Positions 1-11,772 are shown, counted from the first letter of the stretch. The stretch is 64,000 bases of DNA from Bursaphelenchus xylophilus (GCA_904066235.2 CAJFCV020000001.1:14069291-14133290), one strand, 5' to 3'. Notes: generated by a model not told the origin, from the sequence alone. A program made the numbers and translations.

Positions 1-1087
1 CTCGACGTTTTCTCAGCCGATAAATCGACCGGAAATTGTGATAACAGAAGGGCAAGACAATAATCCCCAAAGGTAGTCATTGTTTTTTGGAGTAGGAAAT
101 AGTATATTCTTAGTCATGGGAGCTCAATATTTTTTCGGGTTTTGCATAATTTTTTTTGATTTTAGCCTGTGGCAGCGTAAGAGATTAATCCGTGATTCAC
201 TGGGAGAGTCATGCCTGTGAGTAACAAGAAACTTTTTAAAAATCAAAAATTTTCGCAAAAATTACAAAACAGCTAAATTTAGCAATTTTTTCAGCGAAAA
301 AATTCCGTTGATTTCTGCAAAGCGCGAGCTAAAAGGCTCAATTATGGAAAAAATTTTAAAATAAAAAAATTTTTGACTAAATTTTTGCCAATTTTTACCG
401 AAATCTAAAAGCTTTTTGGCACAGTGCAAAAAAATTTTTTTTTCAACTTGCACTGTGCATTTTGAAAAAATGATCTCCTTGCAAAAAAAACCTTTATTTA
501 CACAGTTGGAGCCCATTATTTTGCCTCTATCCACGTAAAATTCAAACACCGTTGCCTACTGTTGTTGACCTTTTAGCTTGCGGACATGTCTCCCGCCGAA
601 AACCCGCGTGTATTTGCTCAAAATCGACCGTAATCTTCGAAAAAAGTTCGAGCCCGGTGGGGTTCCGCACGTGGCAAAACAACCCGAAAGAGAAGCCAGG
701 CGCTCTGCCAAATGTTGACTCAAACGTTGTTGTATATAACAAAACAATACCCATTGTTACAACAAACAGGAAATTTTTTTCTTTTAAGGTGGTCTTGGCT
801 TGATCCCGACATGAAATGCGACCGAAAACGGCCCGAAATCGCGGTTGAAATTTTGGTTCCGGATTTTTGTTGTCTCAAAAAAAGATTTTTTTTCGGTTTT
901 TTGCACTTATTTTGAAGGTATTGTAGTCGAAATGCACGGTAGTATAAAGTAAATATTATTTCCAAAAAAAAAATTTGTTACGAAAGTGGATTAAGTCAAC
1001 GGGTTTTTTGAAGGTATATAAACGCGAGATTGTATTCATATTTTCGAAAAAAGAATTTTCGAATTTTAAGTGTGCTAAATTTAGAAT
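1..1087. other. AT-rich upstream region, no recognised gene
   Basis: No exon chain could be supported here. One inverted pair of the GCACAGTGC/GCACTGTGC motif lies near 418-456. The stretch 545-760 is less AT-rich and open in more than one frame on both strands, but the translations match no family I know and carry no splice or start context. The last 75 bp hold the promoter of the small secreted-peptide gene that follows. Confidence 0.5.
1015..1022 (+). promoter_or_regulatory. TATA box of the secreted-peptide gene
   Basis: TATATAAA lies 66 bp before the ATG at 1088. The position suits transcription starting around 1045-1055 and a short 5' leader. This rests on motif and spacing only. Confidence 0.5.
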
Positions 1088-1988
1088 ATGAAGTGGACCT
1101 TAGTTGTTTTGTTCGTAATTACGATGATTTTGGCGGTTAATGGAGAGCAAGGTTGGTTGTGTTACTAGTAGGGGTTACTGAGTAAAAATAGGGCCTAATA
1201 AGCTCATAGTTTTGAGCCAGAAAGATGTAATGGGTCAAATTTCAAAAGTTTATGCTGATTTTTTGGCAAAGGAAGTGTTCAAAGTCCGACGCTTAGATTT
1301 TTTTCAAATTTTGAGCATGCATTGTATCTTTGCCACACATTAATTTCTAAAAATTTTGGCTCGAGCCTTGCAAGAACAGTCGAGATATTCAACGATCTTT
1401 GCCGATGAGAGAGTACGAAGAATGAGGAAAGCGGCCATAGAGAATTGTATTTTTCGCTTATATCTTTGTGAACTTGGCATTGAAAAGAACGAGTTTTTGT
1501 GGAAATGTTGCTCACCATATCAAACAAAACAGAGTCCTATGGGAAGTCAGAATACTGTATATGTATTGCTTCTCATATGGTGAGCAACATTTCCACAAAA
1601 AATCCTTCTTTTCCATGCGAAGTTCACAAAGGTATGAGCGAAAAATACATGCTATTCTCTCCGCCGCTCTCCTCCGTATCCGGGAAGTATCAAAAATGTG
1701 GCAAAATACCCCCCTCTATGACTGAAAAGCGCCTTGGAGTTTTTTTTCACTTGGAGGGGTATTTTGCTACATTTTTTGATGGCTCCCGGATGCAAAATGG
1801 TACGTTTTTTGCCGCCGGATCAGGTAGTATCAGATAGCTGTGTAATTTAAAATATTTTACGTTTTCTTTCAGAATTCTCGGTCCTCCGCTCCATCCTGAA
1901 ACGGCACGCGGACTCGGTGTGCGGATGCCCGCCCAATCATGCCTGTGTAATGTACAAATGCATTCCTCCCGTACCGGGTCATCAGTAA
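1088..1988 (+). CDS. Small secreted cysteine-containing peptide, 59 aa, two exons
   Basis: Exons 1088-1151 and 1873-1988 join in phase 1 across a 721-bp intron with donor GTTGGT and acceptor TTTCTTTCAG. Exon 1 encodes MKWTLVVLFVITMILAVNG, a clear signal peptide likely cleaved near residue 19. Exon 2 encodes a short propeptide-like stretch with a dibasic KR, then a C-terminal segment with four cysteines (CGCP, HACV, YKCI), ending PGHQ. The layout of signal peptide, KR site and small cysteine domain suits a secreted effector, neuropeptide-like or antimicrobial-type peptide, but I recognise no family and assign no function. The donor is non-consensus (GTTGGT), so the junction is the weakest part, although the phase match and the strong acceptor support it. 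The intron holds two inverted repeats. The gene converges on the minus-strand gene ending at 2130. Confidence 0.6.
1499..1832. repeat. Inverted repeat and truncated MITE inside the peptide gene intron
   Basis: The sequence around 1499-1520 (GGAAATGTTGCTCACCATAT) recurs inverted at about 1575-1605, giving a hairpin of roughly 100 bp. Downstream, 1678-1832 is a copy of the TA-flanked MITE family found complete at 57078-57326; it keeps the GGGAAGTATCAAAAATGTGG and inverted CCCGGATGCAAAATGG blocks but lacks the left end. Confidence 0.65.
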
Positions 1989-2129
1989 TCTCAATATTTA
2001 CCTCCTCGTTCTTACTCATATTGAAATTCACACAACTTGTACAGTAAATTAATATGGTTTTCAAATTTATTTTGTAACTAAATTAATTTTAAGCCGCTGT
2101 TTATTGTTGTCGAGTTTCGAAAATCCGAT

Positions 2130-3545
2130 TTACGATCGAATTCGTGAATACATGCCGCCCACTTTGGCGGGCCCAAAACACGATCGGATCTTGAAATTGG
2201 GCACCAGATGCTTAGCCTTGAAGTCGCAATCCTCTCGGTTCGGCCAGATTCGGTGTCGCTGGTCGTTGGTCAACGTCTCTTTCAAGCCGTTGGTGATGAG
2301 ACATTCCTCTTCGACCGAGAGGCACATGTCGTTGCGGTAGACCTATAGAATGAAGGGTAATATAGAAGATTGAAGAGGAAATTGCTTAGATTTTGATGAA
2401 CCTTTAAGAAACCTGTGGTTTTCCTTTGACCGAACGTGCGGAGACATTTTATACGACCAAACATGTTTCGTCGTATAAAATGTCCCTTATGATGTATAAT
2501 TAAAAATGGCCCCTTGGAGGGCTTTTTATAAGTAAAGATACACTATTTCAGCAAAAAATTAAGTTATTCGCAGTTAAATTCGCAAAGATATGGCCGAAAG
2601 TTTCTTTTTCTCTGACGGTCTCTCCTCATTTTCCATTATCTCTCGTCTGCAATGATTGCTGAATATCTCGGGAGGCATAAGACAGAGATTATTTTTCGCA
2701 ATTTTTAACACATTCTTTGAAGTGTCGGATGAGATATTCAACTATTTTTGCAAACGAGGGACCGTGGGAAATGAGGAGGGACAGTCAGAGAAAACTCTTT
2801 TTTTTGGCTGTGTCTTTGCTAATTTTGTGCGATATGAATTGAATTTTTTTGTGGAAATTTTACGCTCCACATGATATACAAAACGCCAATTTCCGTAACG
2901 AAAACCGCAAAAAAAAATTTTTCTAATTTTCTGCATTTTTCGATCTAAAAATCTCTATGATTTCTGCAAAGCGTGAGCTAAGATTTTTTGCAGATATATA
3001 AGAAGCCCTAATCTTAATTTTCCTCAAGTTTCACCAAAATCTGCCCATAATTCTTGCGTTATTCCCGTTTGAACTTGACTCACCTGAACCCTCTTCATCA
3101 ATGCGATATCTTCCGCGGTCCATTTGTTCTTCCTGCTGAAGTCCGCAATCGTTGCCGCCACCACCTGCTCTCTCACAGCATTCAACTTGTAATAGGCGTC
3201 ACAAGCGGCCTGCTCTCCAGCCCGCTTGCAGAACGACCGTACCCATTCGTCGGCGGCGGATCGGCTCATTTCGGATAAAAGTTTGGGGTAGTTGCGGCAG
3301 AATTCGTTGAAATTGGATTCATTCTGTATTCTCTTATGGAATGGGCCATAACGGAAGCTGCGGTCGGGAACACCGCCTTCTAATGTGACCTGGAGTGGAG
3401 CGATCGCCGAGGATACCTGAAATCCATACGACAGAGTGCTCATTAATTTCCCGACAGACTGATATATTTATATGACAAATGTAATTAATGTAAAACTTAC
3501 TGTGGCCAGCGCTGCCAACGTGACAATCACACCCGTATCCAGCAT
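2130..3545 (-). CDS. Secreted cysteine-rich protein of unknown function, 196 aa, three exons
   Basis: Exons on the minus strand are 3545-3501, 3416-3084 and 2342-2130, all joined in phase 0 (donors GTAAGT and GTGAGT; acceptors ATTTCAG and TCTATAG). The start is chosen because MLDTGVIVTLAALATVSS is a good signal peptide that falls exactly in the first exon. The mature chain of about 178 residues has seven cysteines (FCR, SFCK, AACD, MCL, EECL, DCD, SCF) and a helical, charged middle (about residues 75-125), with no other membrane segment. It looks like one of the many nematode-specific secreted families, but I cannot name it. A 42-bp palindrome copy sits in intron 2. A possible AATAAA (plus-strand TTTATT near 2066) serves this gene in the shared convergent 3' region with the 59-aa peptide gene. 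Confidence 0.75.
2446..2494. repeat. 42-bp palindrome, single copy (cluster 1)
   Basis: Copy of the dispersed palindrome whose left half is GACATTTTATACGATGAAAC and whose right half is its reverse complement. This copy is in intron 2 of the 196-aa gene and has small changes (ACC and GTC in place of ATG and ATC). Confidence 0.9.
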
Positions 3546-3590
3546 TATTCACCGAGTGAAATTCGAATTTCATTTCAGACACGTTTCGAA

Positions 3591-3596
3591 TATATA
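3591..3596 (-). promoter_or_regulatory. Possible TATA box for the 196-aa secreted protein
   Basis: TATATA lies about 46 bp upstream of the ATG at 3545. The spacing would leave a very short leader, so this is tentative. Confidence 0.3.
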
Positions 3597-3839
3597 CCGC
3601 TGAATAAATTACGGGTTTATTGTTATATTATACAGTAAATATCGCTGTCTCGAGTTTACGATATTGTTCCTTTTGATCTTCCCATTCTTTTACGAGCCAT
3701 CCGTTCAACGATTGAACATACCGTAGACGGGAGTGTTACAAAAGAAATTATTCGTCTGGCCAAAGAAGAATTGGTCTTCGCAATCCCTAATTAATAGTCA
3801 CAATGCATCGCGATGCCAAGAAAATTGTCGTAGCGAATT

Positions 3840-4115
3840 TGGGACATTTTATACGATGAAACACGTTTCATCGTATAAAATGTCTGCGTGTATTTTTTGT
3901 CGGAAGTTTGAAGCCTAATAGAAGTCAATTTGAAATTTTGAAAAAGTTATTTTGAGTGACATTTTATACGATGAAATTATGTTTAATCGTATAAAATGTC
4001 TCCGCATATTTTTTGCCGAAAATTTTTATTCGTATAGAAGTCAATTTGAAATTTTGAAAAAGTGATTTTGGGTGACATATTATACGATCAAACATGTTTC
4101 ATCGTATAAAATGTC
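3840..4115. repeat. 42-bp palindrome array, three copies (cluster 2)
   Basis: Copies begin near 3843, 3958 and 4075, spaced 115-117 bp. The two spacers are clearly related (both contain TAGAAGTCAATTTGAAATTT), so this array arose by tandem duplication of palindrome plus spacer. It fills most of the intergenic stretch between the genes starting at 3545 and ending at 4302. Confidence 0.9.
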
Positions 4116-4301
4116 CGTGGAATTTTATATGCGTATTTAAATGAGTAAGGATTGTAATATTTATTTTCAAAAGAAAATATTCGATTATTACCACCCATAA
4201 AGCCAGATTGGATCCAAAATGGAGCTTCATTCCAACTTTGCCGCAGTATCTGAAATTAAAAATACAGTAATCAAGTTTGCAAAAACCCCAAAAATTTTAA
4301 T

Positions 4302-6707
4302 TTACTTGCATTCTTTATACAATTTCTTTTTTCTTCCCAACGCACAGCAGCTGAAGATGAGGATCGTCACAATCAGAAAGGTCAATTCAGCGATGGCCAT
4401 TGGGAAAAGGACTCCGACAATTTGGGCTCGTCTAAAAAAATGAGGTTTTTTTCGAAATAATTTACCTATGAGTCCAATTGGAGCATTGCTGGACAGGTTC
4501 GGTCAAGTTGGGCAAATGACTCTGAAAAAATTTTTTTTGAAAATTTAAAAAAATTTGAAAAAAAAAATTCTTGTAGTCTACTGTAGCTTCCTATTACAAT
4601 AACACAACAAAAAAAACTTCTTTCCGAGCGAAATCCGCAAAGATACAGCCAAAAAACGTTTTTTCTCTGACCGTCTCTCCTCATTTTGCGTGCTCTCTCG
4701 AAAAAAGATCGCTTAATATCTCCAGTCCCGCTGCAAATGGCAAGCTAAAATTTTACAGAATTGATTTTCGACCCATAAAGAATGCGTATGCCAAATTTGA
4801 AGCGATTTTAAATTTTTGCCCTTAGGCATTCTTTCCAGTTTTCCTACCTTCTCTTGGGAGAACCACTCATCATTGACCAGATCGCTCCTCATCCAAGTGT
4901 ATTCTCCGCCTCCGGTGGACGCGAGGTCCAAGAAACAAAAGAAAAGCGAGTTTCCGACCCCGGAGATTGGCTCGCAGACCTCTGAAAGCCAACAAATTAA
5001 TCTTTTTTTCTCGTCCGTAAGAATAATCAAGGATCAACATGCGACATAGCAACTATAAACGTCTCATAGGAACCCTTAAAAATTTTGGCATTTACTTTTC
5101 AAGGTAGGAGACATTTTATACGATGTACCATATTTCGTCGTATAAAATGTGCCCTCATTAAACTTCAAAATCCGGCGGAACCCAACCCTAACAGATTTAA
5201 TGGACCATATTTCCACTTCTAAAAATTTTTCTCTCGCTGGAGAGATGTTATACGACGAGACATGATTCATCGTATACAATGTCCCCGAAGACAATTAATG
5301 CAAAAGACTCCATATTCATTATTTTAAGAATTTTTTTACTATTGGAATCTCAAGCTTACCAGTAAAATTGTCGATTTTCTTCTCAAAATACCCGAACCGA
5401 ATTTCGCCGCTCCTCTTCACCGCCACCATAATCTTCTCCTCGTTCTCCCAATACGAGTACAAAATCGAACCGGCTTCGAACGGGGTGTTCGTAGAGCCAG
5501 TGGAGTTTAATCTGGTGAGCATTCGGACCCTGGCATCGCCGCCTTCCATCGGGATTTCGAAGACTTTGGCTTCGACATTTAAATTCGGTTCGATTTGCTG
5601 AAAGAGAACCATAAAAAAGGTCTAAAAAATAACTTTTGTTGAATTTAAAGCAGTTTGGACCCATTTTGTCACCATTTTTTACCCTCAACTCCAAGCTCGG
5701 CGCTATTCCAAACAGTCGGTTATGGATGTTGGCATCCACATAAATAGGCACTCCCGGTGGCGTGTAGATCATCTTCGTCGAATAGACCACACTTCGAACG
5801 AAGGCTTGGACATGTCCGCAGGTCACTTTAATGTAGAGTGTGCGGAAGTCCATAAATGCGCTGAGCGATTCCGATCTTAGGCTGCAATCGTCTCCAAGAG
5901 CTAAAACAATATCTGATCAATTTTCTGGCGCCAAAATGACTTCTGCAAAATTTTCAGGGCATATTTTATGGCCTATAAGAGCAAATTTTCGATACTTATA
6001 TTATGCGTAGACTGACATTTTATACGATCAAACATGTTTCATCGTATAAAATGTCTCCGGCTATTAAAATATGAGACATAAACATTTAGCATTATGATAC
6101 ACGCACAAAACGCAATATCACTGCAAAAAATGGTACGCAGAGACATTTTATACGATCAAACACTTTTCATCGTATAACATGTCTCTTTGAACAAATTGGT
6201 GAATATTTGACTGTGGAGGAAAAACAAGCAGAAAATGGATAGGAATATCGTACGTTTGTTGGCTTGTCCTCAAAAAAATATTTTATTCAAAGCTCGGGCG
6301 CAGTTTGGAAAAAATATTTTTTTCTTGTAAACAATCATATCTTTGATTGGTATGTTTCCTTTTTTTGGCAATTTTCCTTACCGTATTCCAAGGAGGCACC
6401 ATAGAACTTCAACATCTTTACAGAGCCTTCTGCTCCTTCCCCCCGTTCTCCATCCAAAGTCGCATATTCGATGGTCTTCGAATCTTTGACCCTCAAAATC
6501 AAAATTGAGGACTTATCGATGTAAACAGTCGCCAAATTGGTGCATGGGCTAAAGAAATTTTTGTTTATAGACGTTATGTTACCCATCAGTGATGGTTGAA
6601 ATTATTCGCGTCGCGACAACGGAACAGTCCGGCGCCAATCGAAGATAATCCTCCCTAGCGAAGACATTAGCAAAGAGAATAAGAAAAATAAGGAAATTTC
6701 CGACCAT
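4302..6707 (-). CDS. Type I single-pass membrane glycoprotein of unknown function, 355 aa, seven exons
   Basis: Exons on the minus strand: 6707-6583, 6548-6382, 5900-5683, 5597-5360, 4981-4848, 4521-4466 and 4431-4302; phases agree at all six junctions. The first intron is only 34 bp. The start is fixed by the signal peptide MVGNFLIFLILFANVFA, followed by RED. The ectodomain of about 295 residues has scattered cysteines and N-glycosylation sequons (NST, NFT, NLT, NWT). Near residues 316-340 lies one membrane segment (VLFPMAIAELTFLIVTILIF), then CC and a basic stop-transfer stretch (GRKKK) with a short cytoplasmic tail ending KECK. No known domain is recognised. A further splice from the last codon (AA|GTAAAT to ATTTCAG at 4251) would replace the tail, but a minus-strand AATAAA near 4170 favours the stop at 4302. 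Introns carry palindrome clusters. Confidence 0.75.
5107..5283. repeat. 42-bp palindrome array, two copies (cluster 3)
   Basis: Two copies spaced about 136 bp lie in intron 4 of the 355-aa membrane protein gene. Both have arm mismatches (for example the central CATGTTTC changed to CATGATTC) and are older-looking than most. Confidence 0.85.
6012..6184. repeat. 42-bp palindrome array, two copies (cluster 4)
   Basis: Two copies spaced about 129 bp lie in intron 2 of the 355-aa membrane protein gene. Confidence 0.9.
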
Positions 6708-6865
6708 TCCTCGGAGATTTGAAGTTTGTCAATGAAAATGTGGGAAAATGAGGTAGAAAAGCTCAGAAACGATGGGTGGCACTCGGTTATCGCATCCAAA
6801 ACAGTCCATAAACGGTCAATTCTCCCGTCATGAGCAATATATGCAAGGGAGTTACAAGGTGGACA

Positions 6866-7174
6866 AGTCATACGACGAAACATGTTTGACAGTATAAAAT
6901 GTCTCCGCGTAAGTTTCTTCTGAAAATTTGCACCCACACACTGCGATGGAGAACTATTCTTCGATTTTCAAGTGATGATTGCAGGGGACATTTTATACGA
7001 TGAAACATGTTTCATCGTATAAACTATCTCGGCAGAAAATTAAAAAAAATAGCAGGATGAAGATAATCTTAGTCAGCCATTTGACGAAATGCCTGAGGTT
7101 GAATCTTTCTCTCTCTTTGAAAATTAAACGCTTAGACATTTTATACGACCAAACATGTTTTGTCGTATAAAATG
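6866..7174. repeat. 42-bp palindrome array, three copies (cluster 5)
   Basis: Copies begin near 6868 (decayed), 6988 and 7136, spaced 120-148 bp. Confidence 0.85.
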
Positions 7175-7564
7175 CTACACTTGTGGACTATCTTGGCTCC
7201 CATTGAAAAACATGAGCTAAATTTGTCTGGAGTCTAGCGTGTTGTTGTCGTCTCGTTTTAACCCGTAACTTTTCGTTCTCTGAACTTTCTTCTCTCTCTC
7301 TTTGTAATGCAAGAGGGGTTCCCCCGAAACCGCGTGGCGATCGCGACGAATGTCAACGACAGACGCATGGGAAACACAGAAAAACGGCGGGTTTTTTAGG
7401 AAACCCAAATAAACCTCGATTTCATGCAATATGATTTCATTTTGCGTTATTTTCCGGCTGGTTGGTTTAAAACGAGATTTTTTGTTAAAACTCTCTCCGA
7501 AAATCTTGTTTTCCGCTTGTTTTTGTTTTTAGTGCAAACTATACGATTTTTAAAACATTTTTAA

Positions 7565-8365
7565 AATTATTTTGAGTTATTTTTCCTCGAATTTTTTTTT
7601 TAATTTGTGCTACCCTTCATTTGGGGCAGATTTCATTTGTGGCTTTTCGTTTGAGGCAGATCGAAAGCGGATGGGGAATTTCGGTAGCAAAGAACGTGAG
7701 TTTGAGAAATCGAGCGAAGAAATACCTGGAATTTTTTGTAAAAAAATCCGAAAAACGATTTTAAAAAAATATTTTTTCCTCAATATTTTTTACTTTTTTT
7801 AATTTGGCTACCCTTCATTTGGGGCAGATTTTATTTGTGGTTTTTCATTTGGGGGCAGATCGGGTATTGGCCCAATACATACACCCAACGTTGTAAAATT
7901 CTTTGACCCGCAGGGCGATGGGTTGAAATCATAACTAAACTTTTTAATGGCTAGCCTAAAACCTTTATCGGCTAGCCAAAGTGTCAAAATTGGTTTAAAA
8001 TCTCGAAAAAAGCCAACCAGAAACGATTTTGACACTTTGGCTAGCCGAAATAGGTCTTAGACTAACCATTAAAAAGTTTAATTATGATTTCAACACATCG
8101 TCCGGTTGGTCAAAGAATTTTGCAACATTGGCTATATTTATTGGGCCAATACCCGATCTGTCCCAAATGAAAAGCCCCAAATAAAATCTGCCCCAAATGA
8201 AGGGTAGCCAAAATTAAAAAAAAAGAAAAAATCGAGGAAAAATAATCCGAAATGATTTTAAAATATTTTTAAAACCGCTTTTCGATTTTTTAACAAAAAA
8301 TTCCAAATATTTCTTCGCTCGATTTCTCAAACTCACGTTCTTTGCTCCCAAAATTCCCCAGCCGC
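7565..8365. repeat. Nested fold-back element
   Basis: The outer arms include GAACGTGAGTTTGAGAAATC near 7693 and its inverse near 8315-8345. The inner arms include CTACCCTTCATTTGGGGCAG near 7809 and the inverse near 8190-8208, and continue through TGGCTAGCC to the centre. The CTACCCTTCATTTGGGGCAG block also occurs once more in the outer left arm near 7610. It is a non-coding palindromic repeat, probably a non-autonomous DNA transposon; I could not define a target duplication. Confidence 0.7.
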
Positions 8366-8764
8366 TTTTCTTCGGCCTTCCCGTCTCTCTTTCTCTCCGA
8401 AAAACCTCGCGGCCAAAGGGAAAGCCCTAAAAAATTTTGTGGGGAAACGAAAATCAATGGCTAGGGGATGTTCGCTTTACTATTCCTCCATGTTTTGTCA
8501 TTTTCTTAAAAAACAAAGTCTAGTCTGGTGGAAAATATAATTTTTGGGAGAAAATGTCCACCGAATTTCGAGGAAAACGGCTTTTTTCAACCTTTTTTTT
8601 TGCCAAAACTCCTTCTTTTTCGAAAGTCTCGAGTTTCTGGCGTTGAATTCTGACGAAATCTGGCGCAAATTTAGATTAGATTAGTCTAGGACATATGCAA
8701 GATCTTTAGCACGCGGTTTTCAAAAAATAGCGAAATTTTCAAACAAAAAATAAAAAATAAAATA

Positions 8765-9060
8765 TTTTTAAAAAATTTTGAAAATAAAAAATTCCCATTC
8801 TGTTCGAATTGAGGTACATTACTATCAAAAAATCACTGTTTTCCACGCAAAATTCCCAAAGATACAGCCAAAAAAAATTTTTCTCTGACCGTCTCCTCAT
8901 TTTTGTGCTCTCTCGGAAAAACATCGATCAATATCTCGGCTACACTTGCAAATTGTGGACTAAAATTTTTAGGCATTACTGTGGCATATCTACAGTATTT
9001 TCCCAAAATATGAGGCAAATGTGAGTGTCGTATCTTGACAAATTTTATTTTTGAAAAATC
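8765..9060. repeat. Copy of the ~400-bp dispersed family-2 repeat
   Basis: Recognised by CGCAAAATTCCCAAAGATACAGCC, CTCTGACCGTCTCCTCATTT, the CTCTCGG...GATC...AATATCTCGG block and the following TGCAAATTGTGGACTAAAAT segment. The order and spacing match copies near 32640-33070 and 36240-36640. Confidence 0.7.
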
Positions 9061-9483
9061 CAATTTTTCTTTGAATTTTTGTTCAATGTCTACAAAACAT
9101 TTTCTTTTTCTCTATTTTTAGCCCATTTATATCATTGTGATTATTAACTCTGAGGGCAATATTGCTTTATCAGCAAAAAATCGGGGTTCTCGGAGATTGT
9201 AAATAACTTCCCCGCCGTTTATCATCCGATTAACTTTCTCATTTTTCTCCTTTGTGCTCTCGGAACGGTTTCCCCCGACCTCGTGAGCCAAACACGCCCT
9301 GCAACAAGAAGATTTAAAGGTCGAAAGTCACGTTAACGAACGCTTCTTTCCGAGTTGTAGTGTAATGTAACGGCGGAAAAAAAATTATAGAGTAGTCGCA
9401 TTTTAAATGCTCGGATTTTGATGAGACTTGGGATTATACTTCTAAGAGTAACTTGATACTTTTTGCTCTTTCAAAATTTTATT

Positions 9484-9653
9484 CGGAGACAGTTTATCCG
9501 ATGAAACATTTTTCATCGTATAACATGTCCCCCTTAACAAAAATTGTTGATAATCGGGATTTGACATTTTTTCTAGATGTAGAGAGCAAACACCATATAA
9601 AAATATTTTCAGAGACATTTTATACGATAAAAAAATTCATCGTATAACCTGTC
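9484..9653. repeat. 42-bp palindrome array, two copies (cluster 6)
   Basis: Two copies spaced about 128 bp lie upstream of GDE1. The first begins GACAGTTTATCCGATG and the second has AAAAAATTC at its centre, so both are diverged. Confidence 0.85.
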
Positions 9654-9955
9654 CCCCAATGAACCGCAATTTCCAGCGCATGATTTTTACTCCGCATAGA
9701 CCCTAATTTTATGTTTTTGTCAACAGTCCGCGCGAACACAACCTAAATTCTTACAATTTGCTCCAACTTTTATTAAAATTCCGGCTTTTTCAGGTTAAAA
9801 CCGCAGCTCGCGGCCCACAAGCCGTTGATTGTCAGCCCGTGCCCAACGAATACCCTAACATTCGACACCGGCGACAACTCATAACCCATTTTTTATAATC
9901 AAGTTATTATTTTTCTTCAACTCCACAGAGGAAAAGCAGTCGTTCCGCAGCAAAG

Positions 9956-11772
9956 ATGATGGAATTTCTCGGCGCCTTGTTGTTGGTGTTGCTCAAATGG
10001 CCCATCTTTATTCCGCTGATGGCAATTGCAGCGTATTTCATGTTCAAAAATAGCCGAAAAACTCAGCATACGGTAAGTTCTGTGGTAAAATTTCTTGTTG
10101 CACAGTGCAGAAAATTAGCGGTCAATTTTTTGCATGGTTAGACTGAGAAATAGGCGAAAATTGCCATTGCACCGTGCGGAAATTCCAAAAAGTCAAATCT
10201 GCACGGTGCAATGGCAAAAAAAAGAAATTTCAAACTTCACAGTGCAGAAAATTAGCACTCTATTTTCTGCACCGTGCACACTGAATTTTCGATGATTTCG
10301 CAAAGTGCAAAAAAAACGAGAATTCAATGTGCACGGCGCGAAAAATTGAGCGATAATTTTCTGCACTGTGCAGTTTGAAATTCCTTTTTTGCCATTGCAC
10401 CGTGCAGATTGGATTTTTTGTAATTTTTGCACCGTGCAAAAAGAAAATCTAATCTGCACCGTGTAGTGGCCAAAAACCCACATAACTATCTAAAAACCAC
10501 TAAAATAATTTTAATTTCCCCATTTCAGGCTGATCGTTTCTTCGCCGACTTCAAAGTGGGTGGCCACAGAGGATCGCCCAAACTGGAGCCCGAGAACACG
10601 ATCCCATCCTTCGAGCAGGCCAAAAAAGAGGGCGCCGATCTCATCGAATTCGATGTGTCGTTGACCAAGGACGGCGTCGCGGTCCTTCTTCATGACGACA
10701 CTTTGGATCGAACCACCAACATGACCGGCCCTATTCGCGACTACGAACATTCGGAGTTGAAAAAAGTGAACTGTGCGGCGAAATTCAGCGCGGAAAACAA
10801 TAATTGCCTCACAACGGAGACCCACATGCCCACTATGGAAGAGCTGGTCCAATGGGCCAAGCAAAACAAGATGAAAATGTTGTTCGATGTGAAGGACGCG
10901 GATCAAGTTTTGGTCGACCAGTTGGAAGACATTTTTGCACGGTGAGACTTGCAATTTTTAGCTTATAGACTGGACAGCCGGCCCTGGAAGGTCTACTTTG
11001 CTAATAACTTGGGAAATAATGGATCAAAAAATTATATTTTTTGGAGCAACATCCAAAAGATATAATTTTTGTAAATTCTGATCCATTATTTCCCAAATTA
11101 TCAGCAAAATAAACCTTATAGGTCGCGCTGGCACTTATATTAAGACTTATAGGGTCTTCAGCAGCCTTTTTTCAAATTTTTTATATTAACCACCTTTTTC
11201 AGCTATAACATCCACGAAATGGGTATTGTTTGCTCATTTTTCCCCAGTGTTGTCTATCGAATCAAACGGCATTCGCCCCGGATTTTGACAGGCCTCACTT
11301 GGCGCCGTTGGTTCTTCTCGTACAAGGATTTGGAAGCTACAGAACCCCGGTTTTTCGGTCCAAGACTTCTTTTGGCAACCTTAGTTGATGTCCTTTATAT
11401 CTGGTCACTTTTAACCTGGCTTCCATCCTTTTTGGGAGTGGACATGGTCCTAACTGAACGTAGAGACATCTCATCGTAAGTTTTTGGGGTTTGGTATCAA
11501 AATTTCAAGTTTTTTTGATTTAGACCTCAAGTATAATATAAATCTTTAAATTTTGGCTAATTTTCGGTAAATTGTTGGCAAAGTATCGGTTCTAATGGGT
11601 TTTATAAGGCTTAACTATTCTTTTCAGCACCTTTGTGAAGCAACAACAGCTGGCAGGCCGCCGAGTTTGCGCTTGGACCGTGAACGACCTGAGCGAAGCG
11701 ATCTGGATGCGAAAAGTCCTCGATATCCCCATCCTGACCGATCTGCCCGTGATGTGTCAGAGTTTACATTAG
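9956..11772 (+). CDS. GDE1: Glycerophosphodiester phosphodiesterase, GDE1 type, 315 aa, four exons
   Basis: Exons 9956-10072, 10529-10941, 11203-11475 and 11628-11772 join in phases 0, 2 and 2. The enzyme family hydrolyses glycerophosphodiesters to glycerol-3-phosphate and an alcohol; animal GDE1 also acts on glycerophospho-N-acylethanolamines and is membrane-anchored. An N-terminal membrane segment (LGALLLVLLKWPIFIPLMAI) precedes the GDPD barrel. Catalytic signatures are visible: GGHRGS at about 49-54, the acidic pairs in LEPENT and IEFDVSLTKDG, and LLHDDTLDRTTN. The later IVCSFFPSVVYRIKR and LTWRRW segments match the GDE1 branch, as does a hydrophobic region near 230-255 before the AWTVND strand. 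Length is close to the usual 330. Intron 1 carries TGCAC-N-GTGCA motifs and intron 2 an inverted repeat (10990-11125). The first of two tandem ATGs is used as start; the choice changes one residue. Confidence 0.93.
10100..10480. repeat. TGCAC-N-GTGCA motif array in GDE1 intron 1
   Basis: About ten copies of GCACCGTGC, GCACAGTGC and GCACTGTGC variants lie in 380 bp, in a context TTTTGCC-ATTGCACNGTGCAGA. The array is confined to the intron and ends before the acceptor at 10528. Confidence 0.85.
10990..11125. repeat. Inverted repeat in GDE1 intron 2
   Basis: TTTGCTAATAACTTGGGAAA at about 11000 pairs with its inverse near 11090-11110 (arms near 60 bp). The same arm sequence forms a larger hairpin at 23205-23573, so this is a dispersed family. 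Confidence 0.75.

Larger units (their letters stand above)
6708..9955. other. 3.2-kb intergenic region rich in inverted repeats
   Basis: This lies between the divergent starts of the 355-aa membrane protein (minus) and GDE1 (plus). It holds palindrome clusters near 6866-7174 and 9484-9653, a nested fold-back at about 7565-8365 and a family-2 repeat copy at about 8765-9060. The last 160 bp contain two good acceptors, CTTTTTCAG at about 9795 and CAACTCCACAG at about 9929, before the GDE1 start; either could receive a 5'-UTR exon or a trans-spliced leader. A run open in two frames at 9795-9895 is probably UTR. No other gene is supported. Confidence 0.6.
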
